Assembly (NCBI GenBank): GCA_965226565.1
Contig: CBDDDI010000006.1
Span: forward strand, 175,443 to 239,442
DNA from: SZUA-444 sp965226565
GTDB taxonomy: Bacteria; Bacillota; Clostridia; Oscillospirales; Ruminococcaceae
Reading direction: 5' to 3'
Length of the DNA: 64,000 nucleotides
The translations under genes were made by a program, and so were the position numbers. Position 1 is the stretch's first letter. Each line of letters begins with the position of its first letter. Of the stretch, positions 7,031 through 17,900 are shown piece after piece. The notes beneath the pieces were generated by a model. That model did no database searches, was not told the DNA's origin, and was given only the letters and a program-made list of their open reading frames with translations.

Positions 7031-8821
7031 ATGAAAGATACTATAAAATATAACTGCGTAATATTTACAAGACTTGATATTAAAATAATATATTTTACTG
7101 ATATTAATGTATATTTACATATATTAAATGATATTGATGATGGAAAGTATAGTTTTAAATATAAACAATTAAAGAAACTAAAATATGAAAACCAAGAAGA
7201 ATTTAATTTTATTATAGAAAATTATGAAGAAATGAAATCTAATTTAGAACAACCTCCAATGATATATTCACCAAAACTTTCTGGACAATTTACATTATCA
7301 ATTCATCCTTCAAGTAAATGTAATTTGAATTGTGCATATTGTTTTAGAGATGAAAATGCAGATAAAAGAAAACAAATAGATTTTGATATTGCAAAAAAAG
7401 CAATAGATTATATGATAACTGAATATGCACCAAATGCAGCTAAATATATAATAGATTTGTCAGGTTCAGGTGAACCATTGTTAAATTTTGAGTTGATTAA
7501 GAAAATAACTGATTATTGTAATACAATGCAAGATAATTCTGGCAAAAATGTAGAAGTAATGTTTGCTACGAATGGAACTGTTGATCTTGATAAAGAAAAA
7601 ATAAAATATATTGAAGATAATATAATTATAGGTATAAGTTTAGATGGAAACAAAGAAACAAATGATATTAATAGACATGATTTTTCTGGTATTGGATCAT
7701 ATAATAGAGCTATGAAATTTTTAAATAAATTTGAGAATAAATTTTTAGGTATAGCTGTTACTATCACACCTAAAAATCAAAATGTTGATGAAATATTTGA
7801 TGATTTAATTAAGTTAAAACAAGTTGATTGTATAGGTATGAAACCAGTTAGAAATTTTTATGGAAATGAATACGATACAGAAAATATAAATATTGATAGG
7901 CTTGTGAATTCATATAAAAAATTATGTGAAAATATTCTAAAACATTTTAGTGAAAATGATTTTGAGTATATAACATATCTTTTAAAAGGCAACGATTTTT
8001 TTGGAAAATACATAAAAGCATGTATAAATAAAAATATTAGATTTTGTTATCCATGTGATGCTGGAAATCAAAGAATTGCTGTTGATGCATTAGGTGATAT
8101 ATATGCTTGTACAGTTTTAACAGGATGTAAAAATCATCATATTGGCAATTTATTTACTGGTGGAGTTAATAAATTATCACATGAATTTTATGATATTCCT
8201 AGTATTAATAAAAATTTAAAATGTAAAGAATGTGAATATAATTATATATGTGGTGGAGAATGTTATGTAAATTCTTTATATGGAAAAAACAAAAAATATG
8301 AACCAATAGAGAATTTATGTGAGCTTAAAAAAGGATGTATAGAACTTAGTATTTCTTTAATTCAAAAAACAAGAATTTTATATCCAGAAATGTATAAGAA
8401 ATTATATTTTTATATAAAAGAAGTTGAAACTTATCATAGTTCTAATCCTGGAAATTGGATAATTATTCAGTATTTAAAATCATTTGGAATTAAAACAAAA
8501 TTCAAATTAATTAGAGAAAAACTTAATAATGAAGATGTGATTTTACCAAATATGATAAATGATTGTCTAAGCTCATTTGGTCATAATTTATCAATGTATC
8601 AAGTGCAAAGTGCTGAGTTTTTTGAAGAGATAAAATATCCTGCAATAGCATTTTTAAATAAAGTCACAAGTACACATCCAGAATATGTTTTATTAACAAA
8701 AGAAGATGGAGAAAATATATATTATAAATCATTATATTCTGATAATGAATTCTTAAATAAATATGATTTTTTAGATAATCTTTCTGATTTGATTCTTGTT
8801 AATGATTCAGTGGTTTATTAA
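7031..8821 (+). CDS. radical SAM/SPASM protein with C39-peptidase-like C-terminal domain
   Basis: 596-residue protein. The radical SAM motif CxxxCxxC is at about residues 97-104 in SSKCNLNCAYCFRDEN, followed by a Gly-rich SAM-binding segment (LSGSGEPLLNF). A SPASM region with many Cys runs from ~335 to 435 (FCYPCDAG, CKECEYNYICGGEC, CELKKGC) and would hold auxiliary Fe-S clusters. Such enzymes modify ribosomal peptides or proteins (thioether or C-C crosslinks, epimerisation, formylglycine). The last ~130 residues resemble a C39 peptidase fold: GIK-x-KFKLIREKL, a central SSFGHN segment, YPAIAFL, H-x-x-YVLL and IYYKSLYS. The position of the catalytic Cys reads GNW, so the domain is probably degenerate and binds a leader. 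ATG 7031 is chosen for GGAG at 7021-7024; ATG 7004 lacks a site. No classical precursor peptide lies next to it; the secreted Cys-ending proteins are possible substrates. Confidence 0.8.
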   Translation: MKDTIKYNCVIFTRLDIKIIYFTDINVYLHILNDIDDGKYSFKYKQLKKLKYENQEEFNFIIENYEEMKSNLEQPPMIYSPKLSGQFTLSIHPSSKCNLNCAYCFRDENADKRKQIDFDIAKKAIDYMITEYAPNAAKYIIDLSGSGEPLLNFELIKKITDYCNTMQDNSGKNVEVMFATNGTVDLDKEKIKYIEDNIIIGISLDGNKETNDINRHDFSGIGSYNRAMKFLNKFENKFLGIAVTITPKNQNVDEIFDDLIKLKQVDCIGMKPVRNFYGNEYDTENINIDRLVNSYKKLCENILKHFSENDFEYITYLLKGNDFFGKYIKACINKNIRFCYPCDAGNQRIAVDALGDIYACTVLTGCKNHHIGNLFTGGVNKLSHEFYDIPSINKNLKCKECEYNYICGGECYVNSLYGKNKKYEPIENLCELKKGCIELSISLIQKTRILYPEMYKKLYFYIKEVETYHSSNPGNWIIIQYLKSFGIKTKFKLIREKLNNEDVILPNMINDCLSSFGHNLSMYQVQSAEFFEEIKYPAIAFLNKVTSTHPEYVLLTKEDGENIYYKSLYSDNEFLNKYDFLDNLSDLILVNDSVVY

Positions 8822-8851
8822 CAAATAATGTATGAATTTTAAGTTAAGTTA

Positions 8852-9028
8852 ATGGATATTAAATACATATTTTTGGAAAGTGATATATATTATAGAGAAG
8901 AAATGTTTAAACTACCTATTGAGTATGTTGATTTAGCATTGTTAAGTGGGAATACAGGTATTATTATGGCATTGATTTCTCAGATTAATGAAGATTATAA
9001 ACCATTGAATAATATGTTTATTTTTTAA
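8852..9028 (+). CDS. small 58-residue ORF, possibly a LanC-like remnant
   Basis: An uninterrupted 58-codon frame lies between the radical SAM and MFS genes. It has no convincing ribosome site. The segment LPIEYVDLALLSGNTGIIMALIS recalls the S/D-L-x-x-G-x-(A/T)-GI-x-x-AL turn of lanthionine synthetase C-like barrels, so it could be the last piece of a lost LanC-type enzyme; the match is short and weak. It could also be a small real gene of unknown role. There is no Cys and no leader-like double-Gly, so it does not look like a precursor peptide. Confidence 0.35.
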   Translation: MDIKYIFLESDIYYREEMFKLPIEYVDLALLSGNTGIIMALISQINEDYKPLNNMFIF

Positions 9029-9049
9029 TTGTAAAAGGATGCTGAAAAT

Positions 9050-10297
9050 ATGTTAGAAATTCTAAAAAATAAAGTATTTGTTAGAACTAAATTAGCAGAT
9101 TTAATATCTAATTTTGGAGATATACTGTACTATATAGCTTTATTGAATTATGTACTTAAAATAGAAAATAGTAACTTAGGAGTTGCAATTATTACTTTAT
9201 CAGAAATAATACCTGTATTTTTTGCTTTTTTGCTAGGATATATAGCTGATAAAAGCAAATCTAGAATTAAAACAATAATTATTACACTTGTTTTTAGAAT
9301 GATTTTATATTTAATAGTAGCAATTGTTGTTGGATTTGAACCAAGTTTGTTAATAGTTGTTTTTTTAAGTTTTGTTAACTTGGTTTCAGATTTAGCAGGA
9401 CAATATGAAAATTGGTTGTATTATCCAATAACTAAAAATTTAATACCTAATGATACTAGAGAAAAAGTAATGGCATTCACTCAGTCGTTATCTGGAGTTT
9501 TAAATATAGTATTTCAAGCAATAGGTGGAATACTTATTTGTTATATTTCATTTTCTAATTTAGCACTTATAAATTCAGGTACTTTTTTAGTTAGTCTTCT
9601 TATAGTGTTAAGTATTAAATTAGAACTTAGAAAATATTATGTAGAAAAAGACTGTGATACAATAATTCCACAGGAAAGAAAAACGATAAAAAAACGATTA
9701 ATTACATTAAAAACTGAGCTAAAAGAGGCTATTGAACTTTTATGGAAAATACCAGGAATTAAAGAAACGTTAATTTCGTTACCGTTTTTAAATGGTGCAT
9801 TAATTATAATAAAACCATTAGTTATATTAAATATTTCAGAAAATCCTAATTTTTGTATAATTAATTCTGAAATTACGCTTGCAGTTTTACTTATGTGTGA
9901 AACTGTTGGTATTCTATTTGGTAGTGCACTTACTTGTTTTATATTTGAAAAATTTAAACTTACAAGTGAACTTAAATTAGCAATTGTATTTTCTATGTTA
10001 ATTCTTATAGGTATATTTATTCAAAATATTTATATTGTGTTTATTGGAGTTTTTGTATCAAGTTTATTTTGTGGTTCTATGGATCCAAAAATGGGAGCAC
10101 AAATTTTTAACAGTTTAGATGAAAATAAATTAGCTATATCTTTTGGTGGAATGACAACGTATTTTCAGTTAGGAGATATTGTCTCAAGAATATTGTTTTC
10201 AATTTTGGTAGTAACTATTTCTCCAAAAGCCATTGTGATATTTTATTTTTTGGTTTTAATATGTTCTATGATTTTAGTGTTTAGAAAATCTAATTAA
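9050..10297 (+). CDS. MFS exporter (DHA3/MefA-like)
   Basis: 415 residues with about 12 hydrophobic helices. The N-terminus KVFVRTKLADLISNFGD and the cytoplasmic loop after helix 2 (GYIADKSKSRIK, a variant of the MFS motif GxxaDrxxrr) fit the DHA3 drug/macrolide efflux branch of the major facilitator superfamily. These use the proton gradient to expel small molecules. AAAGGATG precedes the ATG. It follows the radical SAM gene in the same direction and may export the mature product or give self-protection. Its substrate is unknown. Confidence 0.75.
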   Translation: MLEILKNKVFVRTKLADLISNFGDILYYIALLNYVLKIENSNLGVAIITLSEIIPVFFAFLLGYIADKSKSRIKTIIITLVFRMILYLIVAIVVGFEPSLLIVVFLSFVNLVSDLAGQYENWLYYPITKNLIPNDTREKVMAFTQSLSGVLNIVFQAIGGILICYISFSNLALINSGTFLVSLLIVLSIKLELRKYYVEKDCDTIIPQERKTIKKRLITLKTELKEAIELLWKIPGIKETLISLPFLNGALIIIKPLVILNISENPNFCIINSEITLAVLLMCETVGILFGSALTCFIFEKFKLTSELKLAIVFSMLILIGIFIQNIYIVFIGVFVSSLFCGSMDPKMGAQIFNSLDENKLAISFGGMTTYFQLGDIVSRILFSILVVTISPKAIVIFYFLVLICSMILVFRKSN

Positions 10298-10302
10298 AAT
10301 AA

Positions 10303-10420
10303 TTATTATTTTATCGCCTGATCCTTTTAATATAAGTATTTGTGAGATTTTAAAAAGACTTAACGGTTACTCATATAGAATATATGAGTAAACAATTAAG
10401 TTTTGTTTATTTAAGCATGA
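10303..10420. repeat. dispersed hairpin repeat, copy 1
   Basis: About 118 bases match 25038-25159 at high identity (by eye about 80-85%), including an internal long hairpin: 10358-10377 pairs with 10381-10401, leaving a GAA loop and a 3-base internal mismatch. The paired bases are conserved in both copies. It lies just after the MFS gene and just before ABC-transporter relics. It may be a small non-autonomous mobile element, an end of an IS200/IS605-like element, or a duplicated terminator/leader. Confidence 0.55.
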
Positions 10421-10926
10421 CATTGAAGGTGATACTAAAAATTTATTGCAATATTTTGCAGTATTTTTTGTTCAAATATTAAGATTATGTATATTGACTA
10501 CAATTGGTTCATTAAGTACAATATATATTAAAAATAAATTCGTTGAGCAAGGTCTACCATTAATAATTATATCTTGGAGGATTAATAATCTGTAGTACAT
10601 TAAGTAATGTTAATTCGCTATTTGCAAGAATAACTTCTTATTTAGTAGGTGATACGTATATAGATAGTTTTATGGATTTTTATATTCTAAAAGATTATTC
10701 TGTTTTATCATTATCATTTACATTTTCTATATTTTTAATTTATTATTGTTTAATCTCAACCATTACTTTTGCAGGATTAGATATTTGGTTTTAGCAGGTC
10801 TTTTGCATAGGTCCTAATAATTATGCAAGTAAAATTCTCTTTTTTATGCTAATAAAAGTAGTTATTCTAATATTATCAATAGCATTATATATAATAACGC
10901 AAAAAAAGTATGAATCTATTAAATAA
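10419..10926 (+). pseudogene. decayed ABC-2-type permease
   Basis: Reading across breaks gives a continuous hydrophobic protein: DTKNLLQYFAVFF..., frame change near 10588 at SWRINNL, then STLSNVNSLFARITSYLVGD and hydrophobic helices, an in-frame stop near 10794, and a last helix ending KKYESIK at 10926. The layout (five or so helices, followed at once by an ABC ATPase start) is that of a bacitracin/lantibiotic-resistance type permease. Two disruptions and the missing N-terminus mark it as dead. Confidence 0.55.
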
Positions 10927-10946
10927 AATATAATTGAGGTGAAGTT

Positions 10947-11048
10947 GTGATTAGACTTAAAAATGTAAGTAAACAAATTAAAAAGAAATGTGTGCTTAAT
11001 GATATAAGTATAGAATTTGAAGAAGGTCAAGTTTATCTTCTAAATTGA
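10947..11048 (+). pseudogene. ABC ATPase, N-terminal fragment (33 codons)
   Basis: GAGGTG precedes a GTG start. The 33 residues IRLKNVSKQIKKKCVLNDIS... EEGQVYLLN match the first two strands of ABC ATPases, and the frame stops exactly where the Walker A loop should begin. It directly follows the decayed permease, so both are remnants of one transporter locus truncated by deletion. Confidence 0.6.
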
Positions 11049-11192
11049 AAATCTAGAATTTTTAAATTTATTAGACTTTTTCATTATGAAATATGGTCTT
11101 AAGTTTTTTAATATTAAAATTTATTATTAGTAATAAAAAAATGAAACATATTAAGAGCTTTTTTAATAGTATAATTATAAATATAAAATAAA

Positions 11193-11237
11193 CCTTTTAT
11201 AGTAGAATTTAATAATCTATTATAGAAGGATTTTTTA
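11193..11237 (+). terminator. intrinsic terminator
   Basis: A 14-bp stem with two G-U pairs (CCTTTTATAGTAGA with TCTATTATAGAAGG) is followed by ATTTTTT. It separates the ABC relics from the next gene. Confidence 0.6.
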
Positions 11238-11278
11238 TATGAATATGTTATACATAAATATAGTAAGTGTAGCATGTA

Positions 11279-11306
11279 TTGACAATTTGGAAAAAACAGG
11301 TATAAT
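11279..11306 (+). promoter_or_regulatory. promoter upstream of the Ltp-domain gene
   Basis: TTGACA (11279-11284), 16-bp spacer, TATAAT (11301-11306), about 38 bases before the start at 11344. It may also drive the RHS gene that follows. Confidence 0.65.
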
Positions 11307-11343
11307 ATATATTGTTAAAATATAATACAAAAAGGAGTTCGTA

Positions 11344-11958
11344 ATGGAAAAATGCGATGTACAATGGTATGAACAATCATGGTTTGTAGGTTTAATGTTA
11401 GTTATATTTTTTCCTGCAGGTATATATTTGATGTACAAATATGCTAATTGGAAAATGATAATAAAAAATATTATTACTATGTTTATTATAGCAATAGTAA
11501 TTCTGATTATTTCACCTATAGGAAGAGGCTGTGCTAAAAATATTATTAAAAATGATGATGTTAATTTATTAGAAATATCAAAACAAGAAGAAATTGAAGA
11601 TCCAAATATATATGCAGAGTATGAAATTGAACATGAAGAAAGTGAAATTGAAATATTTAGAGGTCCAAAAGGAAAACAAATTTCATTAGAATATGCTATA
11701 TATTATGTAACTGAGAAAGAAATAGGATTTTCATATGAAAGTCTTGTTGATCAATTAGTTTATGATGGTTTTAAAGAAGAAGATGCTAGATATGCTGCTG
11801 ATAATTGTGGAGCTAATTGGAATAAAGAATCAGTTAAAAATGTTAAGGTGCAATTGGAAATAGATATTCCTAAGGATGAGATAGATGAAATTTTAAAAGA
11901 AACTAAATTTACAAAAGAGCAAATAGAGTATGCTTTGAAAAAGTGTAATATTAATTGA
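11344..11958 (+). CDS. membrane protein with Ltp-type repeats
   Basis: 204 residues. Two N-terminal hydrophobic segments (about 12-30 and 37-55) with PAGIYLMYKYANW between them are typical of a short membrane anchor found ahead of Ltp domains. The C-terminal ~85 residues hold one Ltp repeat, EYAIYYVTEKEIGFSYESL...LVYDGFKEEDARYAADNCGANW, and a partial second ending in IEYALKKCNIN. Ltp domains occur in phage superinfection-exclusion lipoproteins and many clostridial surface proteins; they may bind tape-measure proteins or the cell envelope. AAGGAG lies 6 bases before the ATG. It is separated by only 20 bases from the RHS gene, so a shared transcript is likely. Confidence 0.7.
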   Translation: MEKCDVQWYEQSWFVGLMLVIFFPAGIYLMYKYANWKMIIKNIITMFIIAIVILIISPIGRGCAKNIIKNDDVNLLEISKQEEIEDPNIYAEYEIEHEESEIEIFRGPKGKQISLEYAIYYVTEKEIGFSYESLVDQLVYDGFKEEDARYAADNCGANWNKESVKNVKVQLEIDIPKDEIDEILKETKFTKEQIEYALKKCNIN

Positions 11959-11978
11959 CAGTATAGTTAGGAGAAATT

Positions 11979-14900
11979 ATGGTAAATAAGGTTATGAAGA
12001 AAAGTTTATCAGTTGTTTTAGCAGTAGTTATGATTTTTACAACATTGATAACAAGTAATTTAACTAGCATTAAAGCGTTTGCAAAAGATGATAGTTATGT
12101 TGGAGTAAGAGAGTTTTATAAAGCACAAGTGTGGCTTAATGAAAATTATACAGGAAAACCAGGATATAAACCTGTTGAGGAAAATGGTAGAACAGGTTCT
12201 AAATTAATGAAAGCTTTAGTAACTGCTTTGCAAATTGAACTTGGAATTTCAGGAGCTAATGGATATTTTGGTAAACAAACTACGTCTAAAACACCAACGT
12301 TAAGATATGGAAATGAAAATATTTATGTAAAAATATTGCAACATGGTTTGTATTGTAAAGGATATAATCCAACTGGAACTACAGGATATTTTGGAAAAAA
12401 TACTAAAAAAGCTGTACAAAAACTTCAATCTGATGCTGGATTTGAAGCAAGTGGAATAGTTACACCGATGTTTTTCAAAGCTATTTTAAATAGTGATGCA
12501 TTGGTGTTAATTCATGGTGGAGATAGTAAAATAAGAAGTATGCAACAAACACTTAATAGAAAATATAATGCGTATTTTGGAATACAACCATGTGATGGAA
12601 TATATTCAGCAAATACAAATAAAGCATTAATATATGCTTTGCAATCAGAAATTGGTTATTCGACAGCCAATGCAGCACCTCATTTTGGACCAGGTACAAC
12701 AAAAAAATGTCCAACATTAAAAAAAGGTGATACTAGAGAAGCTTTTGTATATATATTGCAATATGCTTTATATGTAAATGGATATGATCCAGGAGATTTT
12801 GATGGAATTTATGATACACAAGTAGAAAAAGCAGTTAAAGAATTTCAAAAATTCATGTGTTATCCAGATGTAACAGGAATTGCTGATATGAGAGTAATAA
12901 AAGGATTACTTGCTAGTTGTGGAGATACAACAAGACCTGGAACAGCTTGTGACTGTGTAACAAGAATTACTTATGATAAAGCAAAAACATTAAAAGATAA
13001 TGGATATAAATATGTTGGTAGATATCTTACAAAAATTCCAAATGGATTAGACAAAAATTTATTGCCAGAAGAAATAGATGTTATATTAAATTCAGGATTA
13101 AGATTTTTTCCAATATTCCAAACTTATTCTTTTAGAATAGATCGTTTTACAGAAGAACAAGGTAATTCAGATGCAAAAGAAGCATTTTATGCTGCAACAA
13201 ACTTAGGAATACCATATGGATCAACAATTTATTTTTCAGTAGATGGAGATACATATGATTATCAAGTAAAAACTAACATTATGGAGTATTTCAAAGGTGT
13301 AAATGAAAGAATGCAAGCCTTAGGTAATAAATACAAAATAGGTGTTTATGGAACAAGAAATACATGTACTAAAGTTTCAAATAAAGGTTATGCTGTAACT
13401 AGTTTTGTAAGTGATATGTCAACTGGATTTTCTGGAAATTTAGGATGTAAAATGCCTTATAACTGGGCTTTTGATCAGATTAAAGAATATAAAATTGGTA
13501 CAGGTTCAGGTGCTATTTATATAGATAAAGATGTTGCATCTGGTAGAGATAAAGGTGTTGGACATATTGAATATCATGCTCCAACTGATTATTCTAAATT
13601 AGAAAAAGTATCAAATACATTTTGTGCAGATCCTATAGACTTAAGCTTAGGTGCACATGTTATTGATACTGAGTTAATGAGTTTAAATGGAGGACAAAAT
13701 CTTAGTTTAGATTTAACATATAACGGAGCATTTTTATCAAATGGTTTAACTGGAATAGGTTGGACGACTAATTATTCTAAAAAATTAGAAATTAATGAAG
13801 CAGGAATAAAAGTTTTTGCTGATGATAATAGTTTTTCAACCTTTAAAAATTCAGAAGAAACAAATAAATATGTGACTGATGCTAAAGGTAAAAAAGGTTA
13901 TATATTAACTAAAAATAATAATGGCAGTTATGAATTAAATTGTAATAATAATCAAAAAGAGTATTATGATAAAACAGGTAAGTTAGTAAAAATTGAAGAC
14001 AAAAATAATCGTGTTATAACTTTAAAACATACAGATTCTACAATCAAAATCATTGATAGTTTGACAGGTAAGTATTTGTTATTAACTAAAAATTTAGATG
14101 GAAAAATTGTTTCTGTAAAAGATAGCGCTGATAGAACTGTTACTTTAACATATCAAAAAGATTGTTTGGTATCTATAACAGATGTGAATAATAAAAAAGT
14201 ATCATATACATATGACGAAAAAGGCAGAATTTTAACAGGAACGGATTCAGATGGAGTATGCTTTTTTACTAATACATATGATGGAAAAGGTAGAATAACA
14301 AGTCAAAAAGATGCTATAGAAAATAGTAAAAAAACATTGTTTTCTTATGATGATACATTAGTTAATGGTGAATTGTTAGTAACTGTAATAGATAGAAATG
14401 GTAATCAAAAAACTTGTTTGTTTGATAAAAATAATTTGCTAATAAAGATGATTGATGCAAATGAAAATACTACAAAATATCAATATGACGATAAAGGTAA
14501 TTTAACAAAAGAAATTGATTCACTTGGAAATGAAATTGTAAAAACATATAGTGATACAAATAAAGTTTTGACAGAAAAAGATAAGCTTGGAAACACAACA
14601 ACTTATACTTATGATAAAAAAGATAATTTAACAAAGATAACATATCCTGATGGTACAAATAAAAGCTTTACTTATAATGAAGATAATTTATTAACTTCTT
14701 TAATTGATATAAGAGGAATCGAAACTAAGTATTTATATGATGATAATAATTTTTTAATAGAAGAAAATAAAGGCGGAAGAAAAACTAGATTATCATATGT
14801 TGATGGTATGCTTGTTACTAAAACTAATGCTTTAGGTAATAATGAAACTTATGTATATAATAAATTTGGTTTTGCTGAAACAGTTACAGATTATATAGGA

Positions 14901-17900
14901 AATAAAATAAAATATAAATATGATAATAAAGGCAGAGTTATAGAAACAACAAATGCGAAAGGTGATGTTGTAACAAATACATATGATAGTAATGGAAATA
15001 TTACATCATCTAAAGATGCAAAAGAAAATATAACTAAATATAAATATAATGGTAATATGAAAGTTGTTTCTAAGGTATTATCAAATGGTGGAGAAATAAA
15101 ATATCAATATGATGGTGAAGACAGATTAATAAAAACTATTGATGTAAAAGGAAATGAATTTCAAAATATCTATGATAGTGTAGGAAGAATTACAGAAAAA
15201 ATAGACTCCGAAGGTTCAAAAACATTATTTGAATACGATAGTGTAGGAAATATTGTAAAACAAGTTAATCCAAATGGTGGAGTTATTTTAAGTTCATATG
15301 ATGCGAATGGTAATTTAATTTCACAAACTGATGCTAATAAAAATACTATAAAATATGAGTATGATAAGTTATCAAGGTTAATTAAAATTATCAATGCAGA
15401 AGGTGGAGAAACTGTAAATACATATAATAATGTAGGAGATCTAGTTTCTGTTACAGATCCACTAAAATATAAAATTCAAAATAAATATAATGAATTTGGA
15501 GATTTATCTTCAGTCACAGATGCAAAAGGCAATATAACAAAATATAATTATGATGTTTCTGGAAATTTGATTAGTATAGTTGATGCATTAGGAAATAAAA
15601 CTAATAACCAATATGATGGAAATAATAGATTAATTGCTACTACAGATGCAAAAGGCAATAAGCAAACGTTTACATATGATGAAGTTGGTAATAAAATAAT
15701 TGAAACAGATGCTAAAGGTAACACAGTTTCAAAAACATATGATGCTAATGGAAATGTTTTGACTATAACAGATTCAAAAGGTGTTATTCAATCAAATATA
15801 CAATATGATTCAATGAATTTGCCAACTATTCAAATTGATGCAGTAGGAAATAAAACTGTAAATACATATGATTTAAAATCTAATTTGCTATCTACAAAAG
15901 ATTCATTAAATAATAATAAAGAATTTGGATATGACACATTAGGTAGAATAACAAGTGTGACAAATCAAATTGGTTGTAAAAATCTTGCAACATATGATGC
16001 TGAAGGTAATCTTATAGAGATGGAAGGTCCACTAGGTGGAAAAATTAAATATACATATGATAAATCAGGAAGAATGACTTCTGAATCAACTCCTTCAAAT
16101 GGAACAATTAATTATGAATATAATTCTCTTAATAAAAAATCTAAAATTACAAATGCAAGAGGTCAAGCAAAAGAGTTAGCATATGATAAATCAGGAAAAG
16201 TAACAGCTTATAAAAATAATGAAGGAAATGCAAGCTTTACATATGATAAAAATGGTAATGTATTAATAAAGAGAGATAATCAAGGCACAGTCACAAGAGA
16301 ATATGATGAATTAAACAGAGTAACTAAATATACAAATGCTTTATCAGAAACTATAAAGTATGAGTATGATGAAGTAGGAAATGTTAAAAAGTTAATTTAT
16401 CCTGACAATACAGCAGTGAAATATGATTATGATGAAAATAATAATCTAGTTAAAGTAACTGATTGGAATGGAAGAGTAACATCTTATACATATGATGAAA
16501 ATGATAATGTAACTAGTGTTAGTAAGCCAGATGGAAGTATAACTGAAACTAAATATGATGATGCTCAAAGAGTAATTTCAACTGTTGAAAAAACTAAAAC
16601 AGGAAAAATAATAGTAGGATATGAGTATACATATGACGCATTAGGAAGAATAACATGTGAAAAATTGTTAGCAGAAAATCTACAATATGATATGGTTTAT
16701 GATGACATATCAAGAGTTGCAAAAAGAACAGAAACTAATTTACTAACTAAAGAAACAAAAACAGAGAGTTTTTCATATGATAAAGCTGGAAATATATTAA
16801 ATGTTAATGTTAATGATGATAATATTGAATATGTTTATGATGAAAATAATAGGTTGATTTCTTATAACGGAAAAGAAATATCGTATGATTTAGATGGTAA
16901 TATGATATCTGGTTTTATTAATCAAAAAGATATTTCATTATCATATGATTCTGATAATAGGTTAATAAAAGCTGGAAATAACAGTTATACTTATGATGCC
17001 GAAAATATTAGAATTAGAAATTTGTGTGAAGATGACGAAACAACGTATACATATGATACAAACAATACATTAAGCCAGTTGTTAATGACCAAAGATAAAG
17101 ATGGAAATGTAACAAAATATGTTTATGGAATAGGTTTAATTGGTGAAGAAAGTGAAGGAGCTTTTAAAACATATCATTTTGATTATAGAGGAAGCACAAC
17201 AGCAATTACAAATGAAAATGGCATTGTTACTGACACATTTGAATATGATACATATGGAAAATTAACAAATAGGACAGGCTCGAATAAAACAATATTTATG
17301 TATAATGGACGCGATGGTGTAGTAACTGATAGTAATGGTTTATTATATATGCGTGTAAGATATTACAGTCCTGACTTGAAAAGATTTATTAATGCTGATA
17401 TACTAAAGGGTGATATTACCAATGATGAAGTTTTAAATAAATATGCTTATGTAAATGGTAATCCTGTTTCTAATATTGATCCGTTTGGGTTGTTTTCTAT
17501 AAAAAGTTGGATTACAAAAAATGCGAAAAAAATACTTATTGGCACATCTGTGATTGCTGTGGGGACGGCAATTACAGTCGCTACTGGTGGGGCTGTGTTA
17601 CCAGCTTTAATAGGAGGATTTAAAGCAGCTGCTATATCAGGAGGAATATCAGCTGGATTAAGTGTAGGGGCTACTACCATAAATTCTGTAACTTCAGGAG
17701 ATGAATTTAGTACAGTAGTTAAAAAGTCTGCTATGTCAGCTGTAGACGGATTTACTGATGGATATATGGTTGGTGGTATAATGGCAGGTATCTCTCAAGC
17801 TATTAGTGGGAGTTTTAAGATTGCTGCTACAAAATATGGAGTTAAAACAGGTAGAAAAGGTGGTATGTATATAACTAAAAATTCAAAAATCTTATCTCCT

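Noticed and set aside
13600..17300. Repeated DNA in the RHS gene as a possible repeat array or CRISPR
   Set aside because: The repeats are coding YD units of uneven length; no constant direct repeats with spacers exist here or elsewhere in the window.
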